Shown here: positions 22,206-29,973 of the stretch, one piece after another
How positions within the stretch are numbered: the first letter of the stretch is position 1
Layout of the letters: every line of letters begins with the position of its first letter
Source: a virus
Length of the DNA: 64,000 nucleotides
Virus record (IMG/VR): IMGVR_UViG_3300043410_001892
Location: 1 to 64,000 of that record
Direction: 5' to 3' (one strand)
Notes under the pieces: generated by a model
Told to the model about the DNA's origin: nothing
Database searches by the model: none
What the model saw: only the letters and a program-made list of their open reading frames with translations
Program-made: the position numbers and the translations under genes

Positions 22206-22439
22206 ATGGAAACTATAGAACTAGTGATCTTTTGGTCATTTTGGTTGTTTGCTGGGATAATAGTAGTTCATACTTTTTTAACTGAACCACTTAATGATAT
22301 GATCAAGTATCGATGGTTACGAATTACTATAAAGGTTATTAGTTTACTTTTATGGCCATTGACCCTAATCTGTATAATGGTAGCAGTTATTGGTTTTATA
22401 ATCTCGGACCTTGAAGTTGTTAAGAAATTCTTTGAGTAA
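22206..22439 (+). CDS. membrane protein, paralog 2
   Basis: 77 aa from the ATG behind GCGGAGGTAAT. Same plan as 21907: two hydrophobic helices, the RWLRITIKVISLLLWPL junction, and a VVKKFFE end. Confidence 0.75.
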   Translation: METIELVIFWSFWLFAGIIVVHTFLTEPLNDMIKYRWLRITIKVISLLLWPLTLICIMVAVIGFIISDLEVVKKFFE

Positions 22440-22447
22440 AAAACCAT

Positions 22448-22482
22448 TTGCAATTCAGCGCATATTGCTTTATAATATGCGC
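22448..22482 (+). promoter_or_regulatory. class II promoter (GCGCATATT dyad)
   Basis: TTGCAA, 17 bp, TATAAT (22471-22476); identical dyad to 22146. Drives 22511. Confidence 0.8.
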
Positions 22483-22510
22483 TTACTTACACAAACATTA
22501 GGAGCAAGTA

Positions 22511-22699
22511 ATGGCTAACAAGCAAACAAACAAAGAACGATCAGAATGTTGCGGGCAAGGCTGCAACAACCACGAAAACAGAATGAAGCAAGCAGAAGAT
22601 GAAACCTGCAGTTACGTTACTCGCATTACTATTGGTGTAGTAGTAGCAATCGGTGGCATCTTTATGTTACTAAATTCATTCGTATTTCCAAACCTTTAA
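22511..22699 (+). CDS. small membrane protein with cysteine-rich head
   Basis: 62 aa behind TTAGGAGCAAGTA. The head ERSECCGQGCNNHENRMKQA is followed by one membrane helix ITIGVVVAIGGIFMLLNSFV. Topology and role unknown. Confidence 0.7.
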   Translation: MANKQTNKERSECCGQGCNNHENRMKQAEDETCSYVTRITIGVVVAIGGIFMLLNSFVFPNL

Positions 22700-22708
22700 G
22701 GAGGTATC

Positions 22709-23401
22709 ATGCTACAACACCCACACTCTAAAATAGCACTCGCAATTATGGTTGCGTTATCTTTAACTGCCTGTGGCGAAAGTGCTGAGGAAAAGCAAGC
22801 AAGGTTGTTTAAAGAACAGCAAGCCCAGATCCAGCAGCTTCAAAATCAACAAATGCAACAAGCTCAGATCCAACAGCAACAACAAGTTCAGCAACCACAA
22901 TACGCGCCACAGCCGCAAGTTATTCAGCAGCCAGCAGCGCCAGTTGTAGTACAGGCACCACATCAAGACAATACATTATTGAACATGGCAACAGGTGCAC
23001 TTATTGGGCATACGATTGCTAACATGGGTAACAATAATAATGACAGACCTACTGAACGTGTAGTTGAGCGTACTATTGTGCATCATGTACCTGCGCCTAC
23101 TGCAGGCCCCGCTGTAACGCCTGCGCCTGTTGCGAGTGTAGCACCTCCTACTCCTGCTGCGCCAGTGACAACTCCGTCTGCACCAAAAGCAGGTGCAATG
23201 GATATGGCTAAGTTAAGTGAGTCTGCAAAGTATTCACCTCCAAGTTCAACTCCATCAGTTGCTGCACCAAGTGCGCCTAAGCCAAGTAGTATGAACATGT
23301 CAGCTTTATCGAGTAGCGCATCGCGTCCTGCAGTGTCGTTATCTAAACCAAGTAGCGGCAGTATGAACATGTCACGCTTATCATCTTCAGGCAGACGCTA
23401 A
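22709..23401 (+). CDS. lipoprotein with Gln-rich and Pro/Ala/Ser-rich regions
   Basis: 230 aa behind AAGGAGGTATC. Signal peptide with lipobox LTAC (cysteine 22), so the product should be lipidated and anchored in the envelope. Residues 35-70 are a Gln-rich stretch (KEQQAQIQQLQNQQMQQAQI); residues 115-230 are Pro/Ala/Ser-rich with repeated AP.PSSMNMS.LSSS motifs. A possible envelope exclusion or adsorption factor; inference only. Confidence 0.75.
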   Translation: MLQHPHSKIALAIMVALSLTACGESAEEKQARLFKEQQAQIQQLQNQQMQQAQIQQQQQVQQPQYAPQPQVIQQPAAPVVVQAPHQDNTLLNMATGALIGHTIANMGNNNNDRPTERVVERTIVHHVPAPTAGPAVTPAPVASVAPPTPAAPVTTPSAPKAGAMDMAKLSESAKYSPPSSTPSVAAPSAPKPSSMNMSALSSSASRPAVSLSKPSSGSMNMSRLSSSGRR

Positions 23402-23408
23402 TTGCTAA

Positions 23409-23484
23409 CTGCCTATAGCTTAACAGGATAGAGCCTCCCTCTCCTAAAGGGAAGATATGTGTTCGAGTCACATTAGGCAGGCCA
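23409..23484 (+). tRNA. tRNA-Arg(CCU)
   Basis: Acceptor CTGCCTA (23409-23415) pairs with TAGGCAG (23474-23480), followed by G and an encoded CCA. Anticodon arm TCCCT-CTCCTAA-AGGGA gives anticodon CCT, reading AGG. T arm ATGTG-TTCGAGT-CACAT is regular. Confidence 0.9.
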
Positions 23485-23488
23485 ATAC

Positions 23489-23516
23489 AGGCGCGTACGA
23501 TACGCGCCTATTTAAT
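23489..23516 (+). terminator. intrinsic terminator after the tRNA
   Basis: AGGCGCGTA/TACGCGCCT stem, 3-base loop, then ATTTAATT. Five bases after the tRNA CCA end. Confidence 0.75.
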
Positions 23517-23530
23517 TAAAGAGAATAGCG

Positions 23531-23743
23531 ATGCAATTTGAAGAAGTAGTAAGTGAATATTATACACGAATCTATGATGAGGATGACAATTCTCACAAAC
23601 CCAATGGTCCTGCGATAATGTGGGATAATGGCGATTGGGATTGGTATTTATATGATCAATGGCACAGATATTACGGACCGCAAACTAACCCTGAGTTTTG
23701 TCTTAGTGAAGAATGGTGGCTACATGGTGAGAAGGTTAAATAG
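23531..23743 (+). CDS. HRYYGP-family protein
   Basis: 70 aa. HKPNGPAIMWDNGDWDWYLY, DQWHRYYGPQTNPEFCLSEE, WWLHGEKVK. First of three members that carry an insertion of about five residues (NPEF type) between HRYYGPQ and WW.HG. Confidence 0.75.
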   Translation: MQFEEVVSEYYTRIYDEDDNSHKPNGPAIMWDNGDWDWYLYDQWHRYYGPQTNPEFCLSEEWWLHGEKVK

Positions 23744-23751
23744 GACAAATT

Positions 23752-23961
23752 ATGAGTTCTGAGACTATACGATATTATAATGATATTGAACAAAAACATC
23801 GAACTAACGGACCTGCTGTTGAATGGGAGAGTGGCGATTGGCATTGGTATTTAAACAGTTGGTGTCACAGGTATTATGGCTTGCAATGTAACCCTGAGTT
23901 CTCCCATAATGACCAATGGTGGTTACATGGAACTTTAATTAAAGTAAGAAAACATGATTGA
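23752..23961 (+). CDS. HRYYGP-family protein
   Basis: 69 aa. KHRTNGPAVEWESGDWHWYL, NSWCHRYYGLQCNPEFSHND, QWWLHGTLIK then VRKHD. HRYYGP is HRYYGL here. Overlaps the next start by 8 bases. Confidence 0.75.
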   Translation: MSSETIRYYNDIEQKHRTNGPAVEWESGDWHWYLNSWCHRYYGLQCNPEFSHNDQWWLHGTLIKVRKHD

Positions 23962-24181
23962 GCATACTGATAGACAAACTAGACGAACAATTTACTATAA
24001 TGATATTGGCCAACGACACCGAGCTAACGGACCTGCTGTTGAATGGGACGATAATGATTGGTGTTGGGTCTTATTTGGTAGGCAACATCGGTACTATGGG
24101 TATCAGTGTTCGTTTAAAGAGTATGCGTATCGAGAATGGTGGATACACGGAAAGGTAATTAAAAAAGATTTAGTGATTTAA
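23954..24181 (+). CDS. HRYYGP-family protein
   Basis: 75 aa. RHRANGPAVEWDDNDWCWVL, FGRQHRYYGYQCSFKEYAYR, EWWIHGKVIK then KDLVI. The second proline is replaced by Tyr. Confidence 0.75.
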   Translation: MIEHTDRQTRRTIYYNDIGQRHRANGPAVEWDDNDWCWVLFGRQHRYYGYQCSFKEYAYREWWIHGKVIKKDLVI

Positions 24182-24188
24182 AAACCAT

Positions 24189-24217
24189 TTGCAATACCAA
24201 TAACAGTTTGCTATAAT
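24189..24217 (+). promoter_or_regulatory. class I promoter
   Basis: TTGCAA, 17 bp, TATAAT (24212-24217); ATATTTTTTTT and a weak CAGGCGC before ATG 24251. Confidence 0.85.
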
Positions 24218-24250
24218 ATATTTTTTTTAGCACAACACGCAGGCGCAATT

Positions 24251-24559
24251 ATGCAAGTCACCTCAGATACATTTGTAAAGCAAGTAGGCAACTACAATGT
24301 TCATACTTTTTCCGCAGTCCCTTTCTTTAAAGACATGTTCCAAAAACTAATTACAGAGCACCCAGATGCAGAAGAATATGCAACACCAGTTGACGAAACT
24401 GACGAGCGTACAATCGTGTATGTAGTAGACATCAACGACGCAGATAACTTTGTATGGACTGCAGTTGATCACCCACATGAAGTAAACAATTCACTCATTA
24501 CATCTTTAACACTTGACTTATTACATTTTATGGAGGAAGACAATGACTACAGTATCTGA
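24251..24559 (+). CDS. hypothetical protein
   Basis: 102 aa. QVTSDTFVKQVGNYNVHTFS, later ERTIVYVVDINDADNFVWTA. Soluble alpha/beta pattern. Overlaps the next gene by 17 bases. Confidence 0.75.
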   Translation: MQVTSDTFVKQVGNYNVHTFSAVPFFKDMFQKLITEHPDAEEYATPVDETDERTIVYVVDINDADNFVWTAVDHPHEVNNSLITSLTLDLLHFMEEDNDYSI

Positions 24560-24992
24560 AACATTCCCAGCTGGAAAATATGTAATCTCTGACTTATGTT
24601 ATGTACTGTCAGATGATACTTGGACAGAAATTCACGAGCTTATGTTCCCACCTGGGCATAATGGACACGAAATAAACGGTTTGTTTACATTGAAAGATGG
24701 ACGCAAGTTGTTTATAGGTTGCACTAAATACGGCGACGGCAACTATCCTGATACAGTAGGTAATGTCTACGGTGTTGACTCGGGTACTATTGGTATTATG
24801 TTAGAGTCAGAGATTGACGGCGAAGCAGACGGCGACGATAGTATTGTTCATATATTTGATGAGCCATTTACTGTTTTGTATGACAATGGCAACTTTAGCT
24901 TTGGCCACATTGACATTGATACTGGTTTTTATGACGATCATGAAGAAGATGACTGGGACGAGGAAGACGAACCACATCCTAACGCTAATTAG
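24543..24992 (+). CDS. conserved phage protein, 'GKYVISDLCYVL' type
   Basis: 149 aa from ATG 24543 with GGAGGA upstream. FPAGKYVISDLCYVLSDDTW, later YGVDSGTIGIMLESE and a strongly acidic tail. The start 'G.Y.i.DlCYvl.d..W' recurs in hypothetical proteins of other phages and prophages. Function unknown. Confidence 0.75.
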   Translation: MTTVSETFPAGKYVISDLCYVLSDDTWTEIHELMFPPGHNGHEINGLFTLKDGRKLFIGCTKYGDGNYPDTVGNVYGVDSGTIGIMLESEIDGEADGDDSIVHIFDEPFTVLYDNGNFSFGHIDIDTGFYDDHEEDDWDEEDEPHPNAN

Positions 24993-25019
24993 ACATTTGG
25001 ACGGTGATGTAAAAACTGC

Positions 25020-25054
25020 TTGCAATCCAGCGCACATTGCTTTATAATGTGCGC
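25020..25054 (+). promoter_or_regulatory. class II promoter (GCGCACATT dyad)
   Basis: TTGCAA, 17 bp, TATAAT (25043-25048). Arms GCGCACATT/AATGTGCGC: compared with 22146 both arms have changed at the same paired position. Confidence 0.8.
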
Positions 25055-25083
25055 ATACTTAACAACAACTGTGAGAGCGTATT

Positions 25084-25224
25084 ATGCCAAACGAAATCTT
25101 TAATGATGTACTTGATCAAATTAAAACTGACATTGCGAGCGGGGATCTTACTGCACTTGCAGAATTGTTGTCGTTTGTGCCACGCGAAAACTTAATTGCT
25201 TACATGACTGAAGACAATGACTAG
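25084..25224 (+). CDS. 46-residue hypothetical protein
   Basis: First gene after the class II promoter, behind GAGAGCG. MPNEIFNDVLDQIKTDIASG, LTALAELLSFVPRENLIAYM. It looks all-helical. Overlaps the next gene by 8 bases. Function unknown. Confidence 0.65.
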   Translation: MPNEIFNDVLDQIKTDIASGDLTALAELLSFVPRENLIAYMTEDND

Positions 25225-25375
25225 ACGTGAATTTAAAGATATAAGCATTGGCAGGTTGTTTCATCTTAATGGCAACGACTACTGCAAACAGAGTACACGA
25301 ACTGCTCGTATGACTTCTAATGGCAGAGTGTTTTACTTTAGCCAAAAGGATATTGTATTTCCTGTTAGTTGGTAA
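25217..25375 (+). CDS. 52-residue basic protein
   Basis: Coupled to the gene before. MTRREFKDISIGRLFHLNGN, ARMTSNGRVFYFSQKD, ending VFPVSW. A small beta-rich basic fold; no family recognised. Confidence 0.65.
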   Translation: MTRREFKDISIGRLFHLNGNDYCKQSTRTARMTSNGRVFYFSQKDIVFPVSW

Positions 25376-25376
25376 T

Positions 25377-25580
25377 ATGACGCTTGAGATACTTGAAGTA
25401 AATGACGATCTAACGGTATATCTATCAGATCGTAAACTTATGATACTACATAGACCTAATGGGCCTGCAGCAGTCAGGAGCTCCTCTGGGTCTACGTGGT
25501 ATTTGAACAATAAAAAACACCGTTACTACGGTCCAGCTAGATACAATGAGTGGTGGATACATGACAGTCATATCAAATAA
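25377..25580 (+). CDS. HRYYGP-family protein
   Basis: 67 aa from ATG 25377. LHRPNGPAAVRSSSGSTWYL, NNKKHRYYGPARYNEWWIHD, SHIK. HG has become HD in the last motif. Confidence 0.75.
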   Translation: MTLEILEVNDDLTVYLSDRKLMILHRPNGPAAVRSSSGSTWYLNNKKHRYYGPARYNEWWIHDSHIK

Positions 25581-25743
25581 ACACTCAACTGGCCCTGAGA
25601 CGTATCTTGATGGAAAAACTATAATATGGAAAATGAACGGCGGCTGGCATAGATACTATGGCCCTGCTGTTAGCAATACTAATAGCTGGTGGTTACACAA
25701 CAACAAGGTGAAACATGGCAAACCTCAAAAAGCACAAAATTGA
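25561..25743 (+). CDS. HRYYGP-family protein, first repeat decayed
   Basis: 60 aa from ATG 25561. The HRTNGPA position reads NKHSTGPETYLDG; the second half is intact (GGWHRYYGPAVSNTNSWWLH, NNKVK) but is followed by HGKPQKAQN. Overlaps both neighbours. Confidence 0.7.
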   Translation: MTVISNKHSTGPETYLDGKTIIWKMNGGWHRYYGPAVSNTNSWWLHNNKVKHGKPQKAQN

Positions 25744-26056
25744 ATTTTACAAATGGGACAAAGTGCAAGAATGGATGTGTTCTGAACTCAACATGAGTGT
25801 TGCAGAATTTAACACACCTAACGAAGGTGATACTTATTCGTTGTTTCGTGTATGGGAGTTATTAGATTCAAATGCTGAGATGTATGAGACTGAGTTCTTT
25901 GAAACAAACATTAAACGATGTGTTGAAGAATTGTTAAATGCTGAATTCTACAGTGATGGCATTTACGAAGCAGCTGGCGCTGGTTGTATGCGATTAGTTC
26001 CAGTGTTGAATAAATTAAAAGATCATGTTGGTCCAATTGTCCTCATTCAATACTAA
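25715..26056 (+). CDS. hypothetical protein
   Basis: 113 aa. KHKIEFYKWDKVQEWMCSEL and FETNIKRCVEELLNAEFYSD. Helical. The start overlaps the HRYYGP gene by 29 bases. No family recognised. Confidence 0.7.
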   Translation: MANLKKHKIEFYKWDKVQEWMCSELNMSVAEFNTPNEGDTYSLFRVWELLDSNAEMYETEFFETNIKRCVEELLNAEFYSDGIYEAAGAGCMRLVPVLNKLKDHVGPIVLIQY

Positions 26057-26065
26057 GGAGTTAAA

Positions 26066-26227
26066 ATGGAAAGTGAAGATAAAGTTTTTATGGCACTTGT
26101 GATTTCATTTGCATTAGCAGTAACCGTAGTCATAAGCGTCAATGTAATTACAACAAACACCTGTGTAATGTCTCTTTCAAAAGACTCAACACGTTCTATA
26201 GAAGATATCAAACAAATCTGCAGGTAA
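26066..26227 (+). CDS. 53-residue membrane protein
   Basis: Behind AAGGAGTTAAA. MESEDK then VFMALVISFALAVTVVISVN, one membrane helix; the outer part CVMSLSKDSTRSIEDIKQIC has two cysteines at its ends. Function unknown. Confidence 0.65.
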   Translation: MESEDKVFMALVISFALAVTVVISVNVITTNTCVMSLSKDSTRSIEDIKQICR

Positions 26228-26232
26228 CTAAT

Positions 26233-26508
26233 ATGGCAATGAAATACCCAAACAAACTAATACCCGGCGATAAAGTTTTATTAGAAGACGGGAATATTCA
26301 AATAGTTGAATCAACTACTGTTGATCGCAAGAACATGTCAATTAAGTTTCGTTCTGGTAAGACGTTCTTAGTAAACGCGAATACCCAATTGCCAGTTATC
26401 GTAAGTAACTTTGACCCTAGCCAACATTCAATTGATGAAGTGTACAATATGATTCTTGATGATCGGATGTCGTTGTATGAGTTTACACTTTGGTGCTCTG
26501 AGAAATGA
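26233..26508 (+). CDS. hypothetical protein, SH3-like start
   Basis: 91 aa. LIPGDKVLLEDGNIQIVEST, then VDRKNMSIKFRSGKTFLVNA; such GDKV...G...V patterns usually form small beta barrels. C-terminus helical. ATGA-coupled to the following HRYYGP gene. Confidence 0.7.
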   Translation: MAMKYPNKLIPGDKVLLEDGNIQIVESTTVDRKNMSIKFRSGKTFLVNANTQLPVIVSNFDPSQHSIDEVYNMILDDRMSLYEFTLWCSEK

Positions 26509-26705
26509 TCACTGATAAGTATGGTGTCACACGCTATTATCATAAAGATAATAGCATTTTGATACATCGAACTAATGGTTCGGCGAGGATTGAAGGCAAT
26601 CAATGGGAATGGTTCTTACATGGTAAATATCACAGATATTACGGCCCTGAAGATAGTCGTGGTAATTGGTTCATACACGGTGACGCGATTAAGAAAGAGT
26701 CTTAA
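26505..26705 (+). CDS. HRYYGP-family protein
   Basis: 66 aa. LIHRTNGSARIEGNQWEWFL, HGKYHRYYGPEDSRGNWFIH, GDAIK, then KES. NGPA is NGSA. Confidence 0.8.
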   Translation: MITDKYGVTRYYHKDNSILIHRTNGSARIEGNQWEWFLHGKYHRYYGPEDSRGNWFIHGDAIKKES

Positions 26706-26707
26706 TA

Positions 26708-26899
26708 ATGAACAAGGAATTTATACTTGAAGATAGACGTATCTATGTAGTAGATGAACGGTATCATAGAACCAATGGCCCATCCGTTATCTACAACAAT
26801 GGCGAGTGGAGTTGGTATCTACATGGCCAAGCCCATAGGTATTACGGTCCTGCGTATGATACAGGATGGTGGGCTATTTGTGGAGACTTCATACCATGA
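26708..26899 (+). CDS. HRYYGP-family protein
   Basis: 63 aa. YHRTNGPSVIYNNGEWSWYL, HGQAHRYYGPAYDTGWWAIC, GDFIP. The final HG..IK has changed to CGDFIP, unusual for the family. Confidence 0.8.
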   Translation: MNKEFILEDRRIYVVDERYHRTNGPSVIYNNGEWSWYLHGQAHRYYGPAYDTGWWAICGDFIP

Positions 26900-27078
26900 A
26901 TACAGCTATAAATTCGATTGATTTAAGACATGATGAAGACTGGCATAATACAAATGGCCCAATTCTTTGGGAAAACGGCAACCGATGGGAATGGTGGCTA
27001 TTTGATGGTTACCACAGATACTACGGCCCCCAGGATTCAGATGGCAAATGGTTCTTGCATAACAAGCGTATTAAATGA
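26896..27078 (+). CDS. HRYYGP-family protein
   Basis: 60 aa from ATG 26896 (ATGA overlap). WHNTNGPILWENGNRWEWWL, FDGYHRYYGPQDSDGKWFLH, NKRIK. HRTNGPA is HNTNGPI. Confidence 0.8.
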   Translation: MNTAINSIDLRHDEDWHNTNGPILWENGNRWEWWLFDGYHRYYGPQDSDGKWFLHNKRIK

Positions 27079-27278
27079 TAGAACGACTTGAACTTGAAAA
27101 TAGAATTCAATACCAATTAAACGGCAAAACACACAAGACTAATGGCCCAGCTGTAATACTACATAGTGGCAATAGGTGGAGTTGGTGGTTAAATGGGAAG
27201 TTGCATAGATATTACGGACCATTTAGCAAATCCGGTGATTGGATTCTACATGATGAATGTGTTAAAATTGGTAAATGA
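27075..27278 (+). CDS. HRYYGP-family protein
   Basis: 67 aa, ATGA-coupled. THKTNGPAVILHSGNRWSWW, LNGKLHRYYGPFSKSGDWIL, HDECVKIGK. Ends the run. Confidence 0.8.
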   Translation: MIERLELENRIQYQLNGKTHKTNGPAVILHSGNRWSWWLNGKLHRYYGPFSKSGDWILHDECVKIGK

Positions 27279-27294
27279 ATGATTATAATATCAG

Positions 27295-27323
27295 TTGCAA
27301 TACCAAACAGAATTTGCTATAAT
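27295..27323 (+). promoter_or_regulatory. class I promoter
   Basis: TTGCAA, 17 bp, TATAAT (27318-27323); TTATTTTTT and TCGGAGTAC before ATG 27359. Confidence 0.85.
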
Positions 27324-27358
27324 TTATTTTTTAGTTAAACAATATCGGAGTACATATT

Positions 27359-27787
27359 ATGGGTTACAGAAGTGACGTTGCAATTAAGATTTATGGCAAC
27401 AAGGAAAAGTTAAAACAGGTAAAAGACTTTGCTGAAGCTAAGTTTGCTAAGTTAGATACCGAACAACAATCTTACGTTGAAGAGCTGGTAAAAGATTCTG
27501 AAGAGTATCTGGATCGCAGCCTTTGGGAAGACGAAGAAGATGACGCATCGTTTTTCTTCTTTGCACAATGGATTAAATGGTATGACGGTTATCCGTCAGT
27601 AGATTACTTCAACGCTATCTATGAGAAAGCTAACGAGATTGGTCTTGCTGATGAAGACCAAACAGAATCTGATTTGTTATACGGTGAGTTTGTTAGAATT
27701 GGTGAAGACTCAGATGACAATGAAGAACGACGCTTTAACACTGATGGTGATGATCAAGTAACCATTAGACGTTCAATTGAGTATTAG
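27359..27787 (+). CDS. conserved phage protein, MGYRSDVAI type
   Basis: 142 aa. MGYRSDVAIKIYGNKEKLKQ, FFFFAQWIKWYDGYPSVDYF, then GEFVRIGEDSDD. The start MGYRSDVAI and 'W..i.WY.gy..V..f' are familiar from hypothetical proteins of many phages. Function unknown. Confidence 0.8.
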   Translation: MGYRSDVAIKIYGNKEKLKQVKDFAEAKFAKLDTEQQSYVEELVKDSEEYLDRSLWEDEEDDASFFFFAQWIKWYDGYPSVDYFNAIYEKANEIGLADEDQTESDLLYGEFVRIGEDSDDNEERRFNTDGDDQVTIRRSIEY

Positions 27788-27795
27788 GAGTGACG

Positions 27796-28017
27796 ATGAC
27801 CCCAATAGTAGTAGCAATGGAAGTAGAGCCAAACGGGACAATTAAACACGAAGGGTTCACTGTAATTAGTGATTTTAATACAGTGCAAAGAACAGTAGCT
27901 CGACTTGAAGATGAATTTGATAGTGGATTCCCTACATGGGGAGCAGAACGTACAAAAGTAGCCAACGATGCTATTGCACGAGGTAATCGATTAGTATTTA
28001 GACCGTTCTTTTTTTAG
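27796..28017 (+). CDS. hypothetical protein
   Basis: 73 aa from ATG 27796, 5 bases after AGGAG; GTG 27790 is rejected because it lies in the ribosome site. FTVISDFNTVQRTVARLEDE, ending LVFRPFFF. No family recognised. Confidence 0.7.
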   Translation: MTPIVVAMEVEPNGTIKHEGFTVISDFNTVQRTVARLEDEFDSGFPTWGAERTKVANDAIARGNRLVFRPFFF

Positions 28018-28030
28018 AGTTAAATATCAT

Positions 28031-28065
28031 TTGCATATCAGCGCATAGTTTGTTATAATATGCGC
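28031..28065 (+). promoter_or_regulatory. class II promoter (GCGCATA dyad)
   Basis: TTGCAT, 17 bp, TATAAT (28054-28059); arms GCGCATA/TATGCGC. Drives 28093. Confidence 0.8.
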
Positions 28066-28092
28066 TTACTAACAACAAATGCGGAGCACACT

Positions 28093-28461
28093 ATGGCATC
28101 AATACAAGATAAAATCACTAATGACATCTGCAATACATTTGAAAAGTACGGCTTTGATCCAGTAACTGTTAAATCATGTAGCAACGTAGGTTATTGGAGT
28201 ATTCAACGTCCGGATAGCTTAGATGAGTATGGACGTGTAAACTTTGACTTCCAAGGTAGCTACAACATCTTTAGAATTACGATTGGTGATCGTAAAATTG
28301 AAAGCCAACCAGGTCGTGCAGATTACTTTGACTTTCACATTAAGACCAGTGAAAATGACAGGTATCAAAACTTTAAGAAAGTTTTAGATGCAGAACTATT
28401 TGAATTGAACTACGAATTAGATGGCCCTAGTGGATCCGTGTATGCAGGCAGCTATGAATAA
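28093..28461 (+). CDS. hypothetical protein
   Basis: 122 aa from the ATG behind TGCGGAGCACACT. SIQDKITNDICNTFEKYGFD, then beta-rich FDFQGSYNIFRITIGDRKI and a helical end. Overlaps the MazG-like gene by 8 bases. Confidence 0.75.
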   Translation: MASIQDKITNDICNTFEKYGFDPVTVKSCSNVGYWSIQRPDSLDEYGRVNFDFQGSYNIFRITIGDRKIESQPGRADYFDFHIKTSENDRYQNFKKVLDAELFELNYELDGPSGSVYAGSYE

Positions 28462-28846
28462 ATCACTCTTTAATGTAGTAAAAGAACATTCAGTACAGGT
28501 AGATCAACTTGAACTGAAACCTCGTAGTACCTACAGCGTACTATCTCATTTAATGAGCGAAGTAGGCGAGTTAGCACAAGAGGTTGCAGTTGCACAGGGT
28601 GATCATTACAAATCACACAGCACTGATCATATTGTAGGTGAAGCTGTTGATGTATTGTTATGTGCATTGGATTTGATACACGCACACGATCCTTCAATTA
28701 CAGAAAAAGACTTAGTAGCTATTGCTACGAGCAAAGGTACCAAGTGGGTTACGGCAGTTACTAAGCAGAGATGTGAAGTGATTACTAGAGAATCGATACG
28801 TACATCGTATGAGTTGTTTAATCGCCTAACAGGAGACCAAGAATGA
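28454..28846 (+). CDS. MazG-like NTP pyrophosphohydrolase
   Basis: 130 aa from ATG 28454, which overlaps the previous stop. The metal-binding signature of all-alpha NTP pyrophosphohydrolases is visible: SEVGELAQEVA (E36, E39, E43) and, a helix later, GEAVDVLLCALDL (E63, D66). Such enzymes cleave NTPs to NMP and PPi; phage MazG proteins are thought to adjust (p)ppGpp or nucleotide pools during infection. Coupled by ATGA to a small membrane peptide. Confidence 0.8.
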   Translation: MNKSLFNVVKEHSVQVDQLELKPRSTYSVLSHLMSEVGELAQEVAVAQGDHYKSHSTDHIVGEAVDVLLCALDLIHAHDPSITEKDLVAIATSKGTKWVTAVTKQRCEVITRESIRTSYELFNRLTGDQE

Positions 28847-28989
28847 TTAGGCTTATAATTGTGATTATAGGTGAGCTGGCGCTTGCTTATATGGCAGCTG
28901 ATGCAGTCACTGAGTTAATGAAAAAGGCAATGACTGAGCATCACATGGTATCTCCTGAACAAGTTCAAGCTATGAAGGAATTGAAATGA
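28843..28989 (+). CDS. 48-residue membrane-anchored peptide
   Basis: ATGA-coupled to the MazG-like gene. LIIVIIGELALAYMAADAVT is a likely membrane helix; the rest is helical with several Met. Function unknown. Confidence 0.65.
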   Translation: MIRLIIVIIGELALAYMAADAVTELMKKAMTEHHMVSPEQVQAMKELK

Positions 28990-29279
28990 TAAACACTGCA
29001 TTGGTAGAAGAGTACATTCAGTTTAACGATTTTACTCGCAGTTTAGCTGAGAAGTGTAACACAAACGGTTCTGCATTAGTCCAATTACGCAACAATGCGC
29101 TTATGGAAGTTGAATTCTACGATCAAAGTGAGGGCAGAAATGATCTCGCATTTTTTAGATCAGTAGATGGTGAACATCTGTGGTATGCTGATGGCTCCAA
29201 TCAACGGAGCTTTGTGTTTGATATGCTAATGATTGGCAGTAAGAAGTTATTATCTAATAAGTGGGAGGACTATCTATGA
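28986..29279 (+). CDS. hypothetical protein
   Basis: 97 aa, ATGA-coupled. LVEEYIQFNDFTRSLAEKCN, FFRSVDGEHLWYADGSNQRS. No family recognised. Confidence 0.7.
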   Translation: MINTALVEEYIQFNDFTRSLAEKCNTNGSALVQLRNNALMEVEFYDQSEGRNDLAFFRSVDGEHLWYADGSNQRSFVFDMLMIGSKKLLSNKWEDYL

Positions 29280-29572
29280 AACCTGTTGTTATTGAAGATA
29301 AAGGAAATCCAGTGTTTAGGCTAACGATTGCAGCCAATCAAGTACGGATTAAGATGGCCGCTAACACTAGTGAGCAAGAGCGTGCAGAAATTGTTCAATT
29401 CTTTACTGCCGTTGCAGCACTTCCTGAGATTCAAAACTTTGATAGATCATTACGTGGCAAAGTATATAGTACAGCCGATCATGGAGCAGAATCTATTAAG
29501 ACACAGTTATTGATTTTGCGAACTGATAGCAAAGATGAAATGTTTCGTTTTAATCGTAGTGACTTTGTTTAA
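29276..29572 (+). CDS. hypothetical protein
   Basis: 98 aa from ATG 29276 (ATGA overlap, GGGAGG upstream). VFRLTIAANQVRIKMAANTS, EQERAEIVQFFTAVAALPEI. Mixed alpha/beta. Confidence 0.7.
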   Translation: MKPVVIEDKGNPVFRLTIAANQVRIKMAANTSEQERAEIVQFFTAVAALPEIQNFDRSLRGKVYSTADHGAESIKTQLLILRTDSKDEMFRFNRSDFV

Positions 29573-29584
29573 TAGGAGCACAAT

Positions 29585-29905
29585 ATGGAACTATCAGAAT
29601 TTGTAACAGCATTGGTTGAGCGTAAGGTATTAGAAAACCCGGTAAAACATAAAGGCTATACGACTTACTGTGTAGATGATACTAAATTCAAACTTTGTTA
29701 TGTCGATTTGTTTAGTTTTATTGGCGGTGAATCACCTGTGTCTACAATCCGTGTCTTAGATCATCACAGTGCTGGGATTAGAGTACAGTTTGTTAATAAT
29801 GAGATGTGTCCAACAATTTGGGTAAAACCAGTTGATGATGACCCTAGAGTTAGATTTAACTATGATGCGTTTGCACTGTATAGATTAGTTAGGGAAACGA
29901 TTTAA
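29585..29905 (+). CDS. hypothetical protein
   Basis: 106 aa behind TAGGAGCACAAT. ELSEFVTALVERKVLENPVK, then beta-rich to the end. No family recognised. Confidence 0.7.
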   Translation: MELSEFVTALVERKVLENPVKHKGYTTYCVDDTKFKLCYVDLFSFIGGESPVSTIRVLDHHSAGIRVQFVNNEMCPTIWVKPVDDDPRVRFNYDAFALYRLVRETI

Positions 29906-29912
29906 ATATCAT

Positions 29913-29947
29913 TTGCACACCAACGCATATTAGTGTATAATATGCGT
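29913..29947 (+). promoter_or_regulatory. class II promoter (ACGCATATT dyad)
   Basis: TTGCAC, 17 bp, TATAAT (29936-29941). Arms ACGCATATT/AATATGCGT: first and last paired bases both changed from the GCGC copies. Drives 29974. Confidence 0.8.
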
Positions 29948-29973
29948 TTACTTAGTTATTTTAGGAGTTAGTC

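Noticed and set aside
23105-23115. GGCCCCGCTGT inside the lipoprotein gene
   Set aside because: Exact match, but it codes for part of a Gly-Pro-Ala-Val run and stands alone, so it was not counted with the intergenic elements.
23083-23370. - strand frame opposite the Pro/Ala/Ser-rich lipoprotein
   Set aside because: An antisense shadow of a repetitive coding region; hydrophobic Gly/Ala composition is explained by the complement.
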